Below, one piece after another: positions 10,960 to 22,440 of a stretch of DNA of 64,000 bases; position 1 is the stretch's first letter; every line of letters begins with the position of its first letter. The notes beneath the pieces were generated by a model. The model was not told the origin of the DNA, made no database searches, and was given only the letters and a program-made list of their open reading frames with translations. A program made the translations under genes and the position numbers. This DNA comes from Sanguibacter inulinus (GTDB lineage: Bacteria; Actinomycetota; Actinomycetes; Actinomycetales; Cellulomonadaceae), in NCBI RefSeq assembly GCF_013415325.1, contig NZ_JACBYE010000018.1:1-64000 (forward strand). Direction: 5' to 3'.

Positions 10960-11062
10960 CGATTCTCCTCGTTCACTGGTCCGTGGACAGGCCGGTCGGC
11001 CGGAACCGGGTGCTGGGACTGCGTGCGCCCCGGCTGATGGAGCCTGGTCTACCACACACGGC

Positions 11063-11076
11063 GGTAAGCGTTTTCC
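11063..11076. promoter_or_regulatory. Possible LacI-family (cre-like) operator upstream of pntA
   Basis: On the minus strand GGAAAACGCTTACC matches 12 of 14 positions of the classical cre/LacI-type consensus TGAAARCGYTTNCA, with the central CG. It lies in the 327-bp gap between mfd and pntA (10960-11286), which otherwise contains the mfd terminator and no gene. The regulator is unknown; a LacI-family protein is encoded at 20495-21574, but its own intergenic palindromes differ. Confidence 0.4.
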
Positions 11077-11236
11077 AAGCGGCAGTCGACACTCCGTCAC
11101 CGGTCTGGTCTGGAGGTGGTGGGGAGGCGTCGTGCGCCGACCCACCGTCCATGGTGACGCACGACTGACCGCGGACGCAGGGACCTAAGCCCTTGCTGAC
11201 CTGCGTCGCCGGCCGGTCGCGTCGTCGCTGCGGGTA

Positions 11237-11278
11237 CTGGGCACCCGGCCTGCCGTGGGCTCCCGGCCGGCTGCCCAG
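11237..11278 (-). terminator. Terminator hairpin downstream of mfd
   Basis: Stem of CTGGGCA (11237-11243) with TGCCCAG (11272-11278) continued by CCGGCC/GGCCGG with single-base bulges, starting 9 nt beyond the mfd stop. Confidence 0.6.
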
Positions 11279-11286
11279 CGCGCCCG

Positions 11287-14925
<3,639 letters not shown>

Positions 14926-15017
14926 ATGTCCTTCACCAGTGCCGACGATCGGCCGGCCAGACGCCGGTCGTGCGCCCGCGCTGCGCCCGGCACAGCTGGT
15001 CGGGGCAACGCGAACAG

Positions 15018-15041
15018 GCCCGAATCATGAATGATCCGGGC
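15018..15041 (-). terminator. Hairpin between the 15.1-kb gene and mfd
   Basis: 11-bp stem with one A/C mismatch and a 2-nt loop (15018-15028 with 15031-15041). Its position 85 nt after the upstream minus-strand gene fits a terminator; no T tract follows. Confidence 0.5.
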
Positions 15042-15125
15042 TACGTGGTTCTAGCGTACGACGCACCACCGACATCGCGCGGGGAGGCCCCCGCCAGGAC
15101 CGAGGAGGCCCCACGGGCACCAGGG

Positions 15126-15833
15126 TCAGCGCTGGTCGTCGGGGATCGGGATCGGCTGCGGGCCGGGCCGCGGCGTCCGGTCCGGCGGGGTGAGAGGGCC
15201 GGGCTCACCACCGGGGCCTGTGGGCACCGGGAGCGGGAGCGGGTCGACCGTCGGTCCCGGGGCTGGTGCGACCGGGGTGCTGGTCGGCGGTGGCTGCTGC
15301 TGGAGCAACCACTCCTCGTGCGAGTCAGCGACGATCCCGGCAGCATGCTGCAGGCTCGCCGTCGTCGCGCGGAGCCTGGTCGTCGCCGTCTGCACGTCGC
15401 TGAGCCTCGTGCGGTCCACGTCGGCGTCGAGGGCGCTCTGCGCCACCGCGAGCGCGTCGACCAGCCCAGTGCGCGACGCGGGGTCGGCGACCTTGCCGTC
15501 CGTCGCCCTGAGGAGCTCGTCGGCGGAGAGGACAGCCGTCTCGAGGGTCGAGCGCGAGGAGTCGAGGTCGGCGAGCGCCGCGTCGAGGTCGGCGTCGGGG
15601 GTCGACGTGGCACTCGGCTCAGCCGTCGGTGAGCTGGTGCCTGGGTCGTCGGTCACCGTGCCTCCTGGGACAGGCTCGCGCTGGCTGGCGAGCAGCACGA
15701 GCACGACGACCGCTCCGACCACGAGCAGCACGGACAGGAGCGCGAGGAGGATCTGCCTCTGGCGGCGGGCGGACAGCGCGTCCGGTGCGCCGTCGTCGGG
15801 CAGATGGTCGAGCGGCGAGCGGTCCTGCGGCAT
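15126..15833 (-). CDS. Single-pass membrane protein with extracytoplasmic helical domain, unknown function
   Basis: 235 residues from the second ATG, chosen because AGGGG lies 5 nt before it; an in-frame ATG at 15854 would add seven residues. One strongly hydrophobic helix (about residues 26-50) follows a basic RRQRQ stop-transfer motif, so the C-terminal part is probably outside. A Ser/Thr/Pro linker leads into an Asp/Leu/Ala-rich stretch (about 75-165) likely to form helices or a coiled coil, and a Pro-rich tail ends IPIPDDQR. No recognised domain or catalytic motif. It lies upstream of mfd on the same strand. Confidence 0.7.
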   Translation of the reverse strand: MPQDRSPLDHLPDDGAPDALSARRQRQILLALLSVLLVVGAVVVLVLLASQREPVPGGTVTDDPGTSSPTAEPSATSTPDADLDAALADLDSSRSTLETAVLSADELLRATDGKVADPASRTGLVDALAVAQSALDADVDRTRLSDVQTATTRLRATTASLQHAAGIVADSHEEWLLQQQPPPTSTPVAPAPGPTVDPLPLPVPTGPGGEPGPLTPPDRTPRPGPQPIPIPDDQR

Positions 15834-15937
15834 CACGGCCCCTGTCAGTGGCATCGGTGCGGCTCGTTCGAGGGGTGAAATCTACAGGCTCGGAGAGCCT
15901 GCTGTCAGACCACTCGTCCGCGGCTCTGGTGAACCTG

Positions 15938-16756
15938 TCACGCCCGGGCTGTGGACGGAGGCGATGCCGGCGCCGGCCCCGCCGTCGTCGCCAGCTCTGC
16001 CTCCGCGAGCGCAGCCCGCACGGGTGCGAGCCCGTCCTCGTCGTACCTGTCGCCGACGTCGTCGAGCATGTACCGGCACGCCCAGGCCGTGGCCCGGGCT
16101 GGCACCAGGTCGAGCTGCGCGCTCTCGGTCCACCCCTCGAGGAAGGCTCGCCAGGTCGGGTCCCCGAGCAGCGGGACGGCGTGGGGGTCGAGGTGGAAGA
16201 TGCTCGCCGTACGCGCCCGGTCGAGGGCGGCAGGCCCGGCCGCGGCGTTGGTCCAGTCGATGACGGCGGTGACCTCGTCGTCGTCGCCGAGCACGATGTT
16301 GAGAGGGTGCAGGTCGAGGTGCAGCAGCACGTCCTCCTCGCTCCTGGCGTGGTCGTCGTCCCCTCGAACCCTGGCGAGCCCCGCAGGCGGCCGGACGGTG
16401 CTGATCGCGACCTGGGCTCTGCCGCATGCTGCCCCACGCCTGCGCGCCCTGTCGAGGCTCATCCCGTCGAGCGCAGCCGCGTCGGTCCCCGGCGCACGGC
16501 GGATCAGTGCCGCTGCACCGTCGCCCGAGGGGCTGTCGTACCGGTCCACGAGCTCGGGCACCGGGACCACGGCTGCTGCGGCCGAGGACGCGAGGTGCTC
16601 GTGGTCGAGCACCTGCGGCCAGCTGAGACGCAGCACGACGTCGTCGACTCCGAGCACCCGCCCGGTCGCCCCTCCGAGCGGCACGAGCCGCTCCGGGTCC
16701 AGCCCGAAGCTGCGCGACGCGTCGCGCACCAGCCGGGCGACGTCCTGCTCGTCCAT
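15938..16756 (-). CDS. Aminoglycoside phosphotransferase (APH)-fold kinase
   Basis: 272 residues with the APH/choline-kinase catalytic loop HLDLHPLNIVL and the downstream metal-binding segment VIDWTNAAAGPAALD. These supply the catalytic Asp, the Asn and the DFG-equivalent Asp. The N-terminal lobe is short and has only a weak nucleotide-binding strand pattern (GGATGRVLGVDDVVLRL). The family phosphorylates small molecules, but substrate cannot be told from sequence and resistance should not be assumed. It is divergent from the lipoprotein at 16932. Confidence 0.8.
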   Translation of the reverse strand: MDEQDVARLVRDASRSFGLDPERLVPLGGATGRVLGVDDVVLRLSWPQVLDHEHLASSAAAAVVPVPELVDRYDSPSGDGAAALIRRAPGTDAAALDGMSLDRARRRGAACGRAQVAISTVRPPAGLARVRGDDDHARSEEDVLLHLDLHPLNIVLGDDDEVTAVIDWTNAAAGPAALDRARTASIFHLDPHAVPLLGDPTWRAFLEGWTESAQLDLVPARATAWACRYMLDDVGDRYDEDGLAPVRAALAEAELATTAGPAPASPPSTARA

Positions 16757-16931
16757 GACCTTCCCCTCCCTGCGACAGACCGGTGTCGCGCAGACCGATC
16801 ATCACCCATGGTGACTTCTCCCCCAGCCTCCCACGAGAATTCAGCCCCTTGACCTGCGCTCACGCGGCTACGATCGGCGTGCCTGCAGCCCTCCGGTCGC
16901 AGAGCCCCTCACGAGAGAAGGCACTCCCACC

Positions 16932-17465
16932 ATGTCGCCGTCCCTGTCCCGCCCCTCCGGCCTCCCCCTCCGCGGCCTGTCCGTCGTGGCACTGTCGGCC
17001 GTCGCTGCCCTCGCCCTGTCGAGCTGCTCCGTCTTCGACAGCTCGGGTTCCTCGAACGAGCCCCCGCGCGACGAGACGAACGGCCAGATCACCGAGACGG
17101 CCGACGCCGACGTCTTCTCGATCAAGGTCGGCGACTGCCTCGACTACGTGGCCCTCGGGTCGGGCGAGATCAACTCGGTCCCCGTGGTCCCGTGCGGCGA
17201 GCCGCACGACGGCGAGGTCTACGCGGAGATGTCGCTGCCCGACGGCGACTACCCCGGCGACGACGCCATCAGCCAGCAGGCAGACACCTACTGCTACGAC
17301 CAGTTCGCGACCTTCGTCGGCATCCCCTGGGACGACTCGTCGCTCGACTACTCCCCGCTGACCCCGACGGCTGACAGCTGGGAAGGCTTCGACGACCGTC
17401 TGATCCAGTGCGTCGTCGCCTCGCAGGACGACGTCACCGAGTCCTTCAAGGGCTCGCAGCTCTGA
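16932..17465 (+). CDS. Lipoprotein with septum-formation-family domain
   Basis: 177 residues with a classic lipoprotein signal: basic start, hydrophobic core, lipobox LALSSC with the acylated Cys near residue 32. The mature part is acidic and has the pattern VGDCLDY...VPCGEPHDGEVYAEM...CYDQFATFVG with four cysteines probably forming disulfides. This resembles the actinobacterial septum-formation (Septum_form, DUF4190-linked) secreted domain. The role is unproven. It ends just before a very strong terminator and is convergent with murB. Confidence 0.75.
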   Translation: MSPSLSRPSGLPLRGLSVVALSAVAALALSSCSVFDSSGSSNEPPRDETNGQITETADADVFSIKVGDCLDYVALGSGEINSVPVVPCGEPHDGEVYAEMSLPDGDYPGDDAISQQADTYCYDQFATFVGIPWDDSSLDYSPLTPTADSWEGFDDRLIQCVVASQDDVTESFKGSQL

Positions 17466-17477
17466 GCTGCTCGGACG

Positions 17478-17525
17478 ACAGGCCACGGGCCGCCCTACCT
17501 CTAGGTAGGGCGGCCCGTGGCCTGT
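17478..17525. terminator. Strong bidirectional terminator
   Basis: A perfect 22-bp inverted repeat (17478-17499 with 17504-17525) with a 4-nt TCTA loop, exactly between the convergent lipoprotein gene and murB. It is the longest perfect stem I saw in the window. Confidence 0.9.
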
Positions 17526-17571
17526 GAGCAGGCTGTCGTCTGTGAGCAGACCTCAGAGGGTCAGCTGGGCC

Positions 17572-18759
17572 TCAGAGCGACACCCCGACGAGCACGGGCT
17601 CAGGCACGAGCTCGATACCGAAGGCGGCGTCGACACCGCCCCGGACCTCTCGCGCGAGCCGCACGATGTCGTTCGCGGTCGCGTGGCCACGGTTGGTGAG
17701 GGCGAGCGTGTGCCGGGTCGAGACCCTCGCGGCGCTGTCCGGCCCGTCGACGCCGTATCCCTTGCCGAAGCCGGCACGCTCGATGAGCCACGCGGCCGAG
17801 ACCTTGACGACGCTCGGGTCGATGGTGCCGAGGGCAGGGCCTGTCGTCGTGGTCGGGGTCGCCGTCCGCACGGGGAACACCGGGACGCCCTCGGGCAGGT
17901 CCGCGACGAGGTCCGCGGGGATGATCGGGTTGGTGAAGAAGGAGCCGGCGCTCCACCGGTCGTAGTCCGGCTGGTCACCTGTGTCGAGCAGCATCCCCTT
18001 GCTGCCGCGCAGCTCGAGGACGGCGTCGCGCACAGCGCTCGTCTCGGCGCGGGCGCCCTCCTCGACCCCGAGCCGGCGGGCGAGCTCGGGGTACACGATG
18101 GGCGTCGAGAGCGTCCCGATGCGCAGCTGGAAGCTCACGTCGAGGACGACGTAGCGCGGGCTCGGGTACCACGGCGCCCGCGGGTCGACGTCGCCAGGCT
18201 CGCCTGCGCGCGAGTGCGGCATCTGCGTCGAGCGCTTGAGCATCGACGTGCGGTAGCCGAAGTCCAGGTCGACGAGGGACAGTGTGCGCACACGACCGCG
18301 CCCGCGGTCCCAGACCCTGACGTTGGCGACAGAGCCGGAGATCTCCTGGCCGTAGGCGCCGATGTTCTGGACGGGGGCTGCGCCGACGGTCCCCGGGATG
18401 CCCGAGAGAGACTCGACGCCGACCCAGCCACGGTCGATGACCTCGGCGACTAGCTCGTCCATGCTGTGCCCTGCCGGCGCCGTGAGGTTCGCACCACCGC
18501 AGGAGTCGGCGCTCTCGACCCGCAGCCCGGAGCGCTGGTCCTGGATCACGACCCCGGAGAAGCCCTCGTCGGCGACGAGCAGGTTGGAGCCGCCGCCGAG
18601 GATCAGCACGGGCTCACCCGCGTCGTCGGCCGCCCGGACGGCGTCGATCAGCTCGGCCTCGGTGGTCGTGCGGACCAGGGTGTCCATGTCCCCGCCGACG
18701 CGCAGCGTCGTGAGGTCGGCGAAGGTGGGCTCGGCCAGTGTTCTCAGGTCCTCGGTCAC
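17572..18759 (-). CDS. murB: UDP-N-acetylmuramate dehydrogenase MurB
   Basis: 395 residues, type I MurB. FAD-binding N-terminal part with TTLRVGG, ILGGGSNLLVADEGF and GVESLSGIPGTVGAAPVQNIGAYGQEI; catalytic region with GYRTSMLK and the proton-donor serine in SAGSFFTNP; C-terminal ALTNRGHATANDI. It reduces UDP-GlcNAc-enolpyruvate to UDP-MurNAc with NADPH for peptidoglycan synthesis. The start is GTG at 18759 with no clear Shine-Dalgarno. In many actinobacteria murB sits next to hadAB-rpmG; here a LacI/MFS pair and a repeat array separate them. Confidence 0.95.
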   Translation of the reverse strand: MTEDLRTLAEPTFADLTTLRVGGDMDTLVRTTTEAELIDAVRAADDAGEPVLILGGGSNLLVADEGFSGVVIQDQRSGLRVESADSCGGANLTAPAGHSMDELVAEVIDRGWVGVESLSGIPGTVGAAPVQNIGAYGQEISGSVANVRVWDRGRGRVRTLSLVDLDFGYRTSMLKRSTQMPHSRAGEPGDVDPRAPWYPSPRYVVLDVSFQLRIGTLSTPIVYPELARRLGVEEGARAETSAVRDAVLELRGSKGMLLDTGDQPDYDRWSAGSFFTNPIIPADLVADLPEGVPVFPVRTATPTTTTGPALGTIDPSVVKVSAAWLIERAGFGKGYGVDGPDSAARVSTRHTLALTNRGHATANDIVRLAREVRGGVDAAFGIELVPEPVLVGVSL

Positions 18760-18860
18760 CCCGCCAGTTTAAGACTCCGAGCCCTGTCTGCGCTGCGCTG
18801 GGCAGGTGAGGATCTAGCGCAGGCGAGCTGACAGGAGCCAGACCGGCGGGGCAGCACGCC

Positions 18861-20435
18861 TCAGCCGCGCGAGCGGGCCTCGGCCCGGGCGACGTCGTCG
18901 TCCTCGTCCATGAGCACCTCGACGGCGAAGGCGTCGGCGACCATGTTCTCGGCCACCGCCATCTCCATGCCGAGGGTCGTGGTCTCGGTCCGACGCTCGT
19001 CGTCGGTCGGCGCCGAACCGTCGACCCGCGAGCTGTCACCCTGGGCACCCGTGGTGTCCTCGGGGACCAGGCGGGCGACGTGCTTGGACAGCAGGATCGA
19101 GAGCACCACGAACACGGTGATGCCGGTGAGCGTCTGACGCGCACCGATCGACTCGGCCAGCAGGCCGACCACCGGGGGCGCGACGAGCGAGGACATCGAG
19201 GCGAAGGCCGAGACCACCGAGACACGAGCCGCGGCCTTGAGCGGGTCGTCCGAGGCGGCCGCGATGCCGACAGGCACAGCCAGAGCCGCGCCGAAGCCCC
19301 AGAGGACGACGCCGACGGCGGAGACCGCGAGGGTCGGGCCGAAGCCGAAGAGCAGGAGGCCGACCATCGAGACCACGCCCGAGGCCCGCAGCACGAGCAC
19401 GCGCCCGTAGCGGTCGATGAGCCGCGTGCCGAAGATCCGCACGACGGTCATGGCGGTGACGAAGGCACCGAAGACCAGCGCACCGGTGCTCTCCGAGGCA
19501 GCGAAGCCGTCGACGACGCTGATCGCCAGCCAGTTGTTGGCCGAGCCCTCGGACAGCGATGCGGCGAGGATGACCACGCCGATGAAGAGGGTGCGCGGCT
19601 CGCGCCAGGCACCCAGGGCGGACGCCAGGCTGGCACGCCGGGCGCGGACCACGGCACGGGCACCTGTCGTCCCTGGAGCAGCCTGGACCACACCGCCGCG
19701 GATCTCGGCCTTCTGCACCCGACGCACCCGGGCTGTCGACGCACGCTCCCAGCGGACCTCGCCCGCGAGGTGCGTGTCGTGGATGATGTAGCGCACCGAG
19801 ACCAGGCGCCAGACGAGCGTCAGCGTCGTCATCACGAGGAACTGCACCACGACGGGGACCTCGAGAGCCGAGGACCCGGCGCCGATGAGCGACCCGAGGA
19901 CGGCGCCGATCGAGAAGGCTGCGTGGAACTGGGGCACGATCGCCCGACCCATCCGCCGTTCGACGCTCGCCGTCTCGACGTTCTGCACCACGTTGAGCAG
20001 CGCGATGCTCATACCGTTGAGGAAGATGCCCACGACCAGCACCCAGGTGTGCCCGACCGCGGGGCCGATGCCCTCGAGGGCCAGCGCGAGGAAGCTCGAC
20101 GAGGCCGCGAAGACGTAGACCGGCGTCCCGCCGAAGCGCAGCACGATCGATCCCGCGAAGGTCACCATGACGAGGGAGCCGACGGCTCCGGCCAGCATCA
20201 CGGCGCCGAGGTCGGCTGTGGTCAGCCCGAGCATCTCCCGGATGGTCGGCAGGCGCGCCAACCAGCTCGAGGTGTTGACCCCGAGGATGAGGAAGAGCCC
20301 GAGGAGGGCGATGCGCGCGTGGTGGAGGGCGCGGTCGGGTGAGGTCGAGGCCTTGATCGTTCTGTTCCTTCGCTGTCGAATCGATTCGAACGCCTGCCAC
20401 GGTACTGATCGAATCGTTCCGAGGCTTGCTGACAA
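18861..20435 (-). CDS. MFS transporter (YbjJ-like)
   Basis: A 12-helix major facilitator whose first helix region reads LGVNTSSWLARLPTIREMLGL, similar to the YbjJ/fucose-permease branch, with an acidic cytoplasmic C-terminal tail of about 60 residues. Coordinates give the longest frame, which begins at TTG 20435 and would place two operator-like palindromes inside the gene. No ATG, GTG or TTG occurs in frame between there and the first helix. The only position with a good Shine-Dalgarno (AAGGAA, 7 nt) is an ATC at 20357, giving about 498 residues. Substrate unknown; divergent from, and probably regulated by, the LacI protein. Confidence 0.82.
   Translation of the reverse strand: MSASLGTIRSVPWQAFESIRQRRNRTIKASTSPDRALHHARIALLGLFLILGVNTSSWLARLPTIREMLGLTTADLGAVMLAGAVGSLVMVTFAGSIVLRFGGTPVYVFAASSSFLALALEGIGPAVGHTWVLVVGIFLNGMSIALLNVVQNVETASVERRMGRAIVPQFHAAFSIGAVLGSLIGAGSSALEVPVVVQFLVMTTLTLVWRLVSVRYIIHDTHLAGEVRWERASTARVRRVQKAEIRGGVVQAAPGTTGARAVVRARRASLASALGAWREPRTLFIGVVILAASLSEGSANNWLAISVVDGFAASESTGALVFGAFVTAMTVVRIFGTRLIDRYGRVLVLRASGVVSMVGLLLFGFGPTLAVSAVGVVLWGFGAALAVPVGIAAASDDPLKAAARVSVVSAFASMSSLVAPPVVGLLAESIGARQTLTGITVFVVLSILLSKHVARLVPEDTTGAQGDSSRVDGSAPTDDERRTETTTLGMEMAVAENMVADAFAVEVLMDEDDDVARAEARSRG
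20376..20389. promoter_or_regulatory. LacI-type palindrome in the MFS/lacI intergenic region
   Basis: Perfect 14-bp palindrome TCGAATCGATTCGA. A second, imperfect copy TCGAATCGTTCCGA lies at 20409-20422. LacI-family operators usually have a central CG, and a divergent lacI gene is adjacent, so these are the best candidates for its binding sites. Confidence 0.65.
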
Positions 20436-20442
20436 TTGTCAG
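20429..20442. promoter_or_regulatory. Second palindrome class (CTGACAATTGTCAG)
   Basis: Perfect 14-bp palindrome, unrelated in sequence to the LacI-type sites, located between the divergent MFS and lacI genes and overlapping the TTG at 20435. AATT-centred, so it may bind a different regulator or be part of the promoter. Confidence 0.5.
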
Positions 20443-20494
20443 GTACGCTGGCGGCGTCCGTCAATCAGATGCGCCCAGGGGAAGCGAGGATCAC

Positions 20495-21574
20495 ATGTCG
20501 GTTCACCGTCCGACGCTCGCGAGCGTCGCCGAGGTGGCCGGTGTCTCGATCTCGACAGCCTCTCTCGCCTTCGCCGCCTCCGGGCCGATCGCCGAGAAGA
20601 CCCGCGCCCGCGTCATGGCCGCAGCCGAAGAGCTCGGCTACCGCGGCCCGAACCCGCTGGGGCGCCAGCTGCGCTCCGGCCGCTCGGGCATCGTCGGCGT
20701 GGTCATCGGCGACAAGCTGCGCCGGTCGTTCCGGGACCCTGTCTCCGTCCAGGTCCTCGACGGCCTGGCCAGCACCCTCGGCTCCCTCGGCCTGGGGGTC
20801 CTGCTCATCCCCGGGACGAGCGACGAAGAAGGCCTGCAGACCGTCGACCCGCTCATCGAGACCGCCGCGATGGACGTCGCGATCCTCATCTGGGGTGTCC
20901 ATGCGAACGACAAGAGCGTCGAGGCGCTCGAGCGCCGCGGCGTGCCGATGGTCGTCGGGGAGGGGCGCCCGCTCGAAGGTGCCCCGCTCGTGGGGATCGA
21001 CGACCGCGGCGGAACCGCCGAGCTCACGCGGTACCTGACGGATCTCGGCCACGAACGCATCGCCGTCGTCAGCCTGCCCTTCTCGGCCGACAGGCGCTCG
21101 GGCGAGGCCACCTCCCTCGACGACATCGAGTGGACCCCGACGCGCAACCGTCTCGCGGGGATGCACGACGCCGGGGTCGACCCCGTGCTCGTGTGGGAGA
21201 CCGAGGCGTCGCTCGTCGAGCACGGCCACGCCGCCGCGATGGAGGTGCTCTCCCCCGAGCGCTGGCCTGACGTCTCGCAGCGACCGACGGCCCTCGTCGC
21301 CCAGTCAGACCTGCTCGCGGCCGGGGCGATCCTCGGCGCCCGCGAGCTCGGCCTGCGGGTGCCGGAGGACGTGTCGATCGCCGGCTTCGACGGCCTCGAC
21401 CTCCCGTGGCTCGGGGCCGACGTGCTGACGACCGTCCGTCAGCCCCTCGCCGACAAGGGTGCCGCCCTCGGTCACGCCGTCGAGGGGATCCTCGCGGGCG
21501 ACGAACCTACGGTGACGATCCTCGGCGTCGAGCTCGTCGTCGGCACGACCACAGCTCCCCCAGCACAGAGCTGA
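20495..21574 (+). CDS. LacI-family transcriptional regulator
   Basis: 359 residues from the ATG at 20495 with GCGAGGA 6 nt upstream. N-terminal LacI helix-turn-helix LASVAEVAGVSISTASLAFA (about 8-27) and hinge helix segment NPLGRQLRSGRSGIVGVVIG, followed by a periplasmic-binding-protein-like effector domain ending IAGFDGLDLPWL...TTVRQPLADKG. Canonical length is about 340. Divergent from the MFS gene with LacI-type palindromes between them, so autoregulation plus control of the transporter is likely; the inducer is probably its substrate. Confidence 0.93.
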   Translation: MSVHRPTLASVAEVAGVSISTASLAFAASGPIAEKTRARVMAAAEELGYRGPNPLGRQLRSGRSGIVGVVIGDKLRRSFRDPVSVQVLDGLASTLGSLGLGVLLIPGTSDEEGLQTVDPLIETAAMDVAILIWGVHANDKSVEALERRGVPMVVGEGRPLEGAPLVGIDDRGGTAELTRYLTDLGHERIAVVSLPFSADRRSGEATSLDDIEWTPTRNRLAGMHDAGVDPVLVWETEASLVEHGHAAAMEVLSPERWPDVSQRPTALVAQSDLLAAGAILGARELGLRVPEDVSIAGFDGLDLPWLGADVLTTVRQPLADKGAALGHAVEGILAGDEPTVTILGVELVVGTTTAPPAQS

Positions 21575-21594
21575 TCAGTCCCGCGTCTCCCAGA

Positions 21595-21772
21595 GTCACG
21601 AGGTCTCCACCGAGTCGCGAGGTCGTACCCGTAGGCACGAGGTCTCACCCGTGGGCACGAAGTCTCACCCGTGGGCACGAGGTCGCCCCGGAGTCGCGAG
21701 GTCGTACCCGTAGGCACGAAGTCGCATCCCCAGTCACGAGGTCGTACTCGGTGGCACGAGGTCGTCCGGACA
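21595..21772 (+). repeat. Iteron-like array, left half (nine units of 18-21 bp)
   Basis: Nine head-to-tail units with core CGAGGTCGTACCCGTGG, starting at 21595, 21614, 21635, 21655, 21675, 21693, 21714, 21733 and 21754. Units 2 and 6 are identical over 21 bp. The period of about 20 bp is two helical turns and is not a multiple of three, so it is not coding. It lies between convergent lacI and hadB; the whole 430-bp gap has no gene. Confidence 0.9.
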
Positions 21773-21823
21773 CGCCAAAATCCTGAGGATCCGTGGGCGA
21801 TACCGCGTGTCCGTACGACCTCG
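21757..21823. repeat. Central hairpin where the repeat array changes orientation
   Basis: A 19-bp inverted repeat (21757-21775 with 21805-21823, 18 of 19 paired) whose arms are themselves array units, enclosing a small ATCCT-G-AGGAT hairpin (21780-21790). This is the mirror axis of the array. Confidence 0.8.
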
Positions 21824-21990
21824 ACGAAGAACGTGCGACCTCGTGGGTGTCAGTGCGACGTCGACGAAGGACGTGCGACCTCGTGCGCGAGCATGCGGGG
21901 TTGGACGTGAGCGCGCTACCTCATGCGTGAGCGCGCTACCTCGTGCGTGAGCGCGCTACCTGGCGCGCGAGCGCGCTCCCCCGTCAGAGG
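21813..21990 (-). repeat. Iteron-like array, right half (nine units, 20-bp period, opposite orientation)
   Basis: Units start at 21813, 21833, 21853, 21873, 21893, 21913, 21933, 21953 and 21973: an exact 20-bp period. Early units contain GTGCGACCTCGTG, the reverse complement of the left-half core; later units drift to GCGCTACCTCGTGCGTGAGC. The array stops about 15 bp before the hadB 3' end. Confidence 0.9.
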
Positions 21991-22005
21991 AAGACCTCAC
22001 CGGGC

Positions 22006-22440
22006 TCAGAGGGCGACGACGGCCTGAGACTTGCCGAGGACGCGGGCACCCTCGAAGGTGACCGTGAGGTCGACGCGGGCCGTGCGAGCCTCGAGGTCGA
22101 TGGCACCGATGACGGCCGACACCTCGACCACGGCCTCTCCCGGGTTCGGCACGGGGACAGGTCGCGTGAATCGCGTCTGGTAGTCGACGACCCGACCCGG
22201 GTCGCCCGCCCAGTCTTCGACGAGAGCTACAGCCGCACCCATCGTGAACATGCCGTGGGCGATCACACCGGGGAGACCGACGCCCTGGGCGAAGGTGTCG
22301 TTCCAGTGGATGGGGTTGAAGTCTCCGCTGGCACCGGCGTAGCGGACGAGCCTGGAACGGTCGACGGTGACAGTCCTGGTGCCGACGACGGACCCGACCG
22401 TGAGGGTCGTGATGTCAGGGACGGGGCTGAGCGTGGTCAC
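22006..22440 (-). CDS. hadB: MaoC-like (R)-hydroxyacyl dehydratase subunit HadB
   Basis: 144 residues with the hydratase-2 signature YAGASGDFNPIHWNDTFA, which holds the catalytic Asp and His, and GLPGVIAHGMFTMG. It pairs with HadA, which has a degenerate site, to form a heterodimeric (3R)-hydroxyacyl-ACP dehydratase of fatty acid elongation. The start is GTG overlapping the hadA stop as GTGA. Mycolate producers need HadAB, but the gene pair with rpmG is widespread in actinobacteria, so mycolates should not be inferred. Confidence 0.9.
   Translation of the reverse strand: MTTLSPVPDITTLTVGSVVGTRTVTVDRSRLVRYAGASGDFNPIHWNDTFAQGVGLPGVIAHGMFTMGAAVALVEDWAGDPGRVVDYQTRFTRPVPVPNPGEAVVEVSAVIGAIDLEARTARVDLTVTFEGARVLGKSQAVVAL

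Noticed and set aside
15938-16756. Aminoglycoside resistance gene
   Set aside because: The APH fold is clear, but it is shared by many metabolic kinases; there is no mobile element, and base composition matches the neighbours.
16849-16874. Promoter TTGACC/TACGAT for the lipoprotein gene
   Set aside because: The hexamers are good but the spacer is only 14 bp, too short for a standard sigma-70-type promoter.
21595-21990. CRISPR array
   Set aside because: There are no constant repeats separated by unique spacers: the whole unit repeats degenerately, orientation switches midway, and no cas genes are present.
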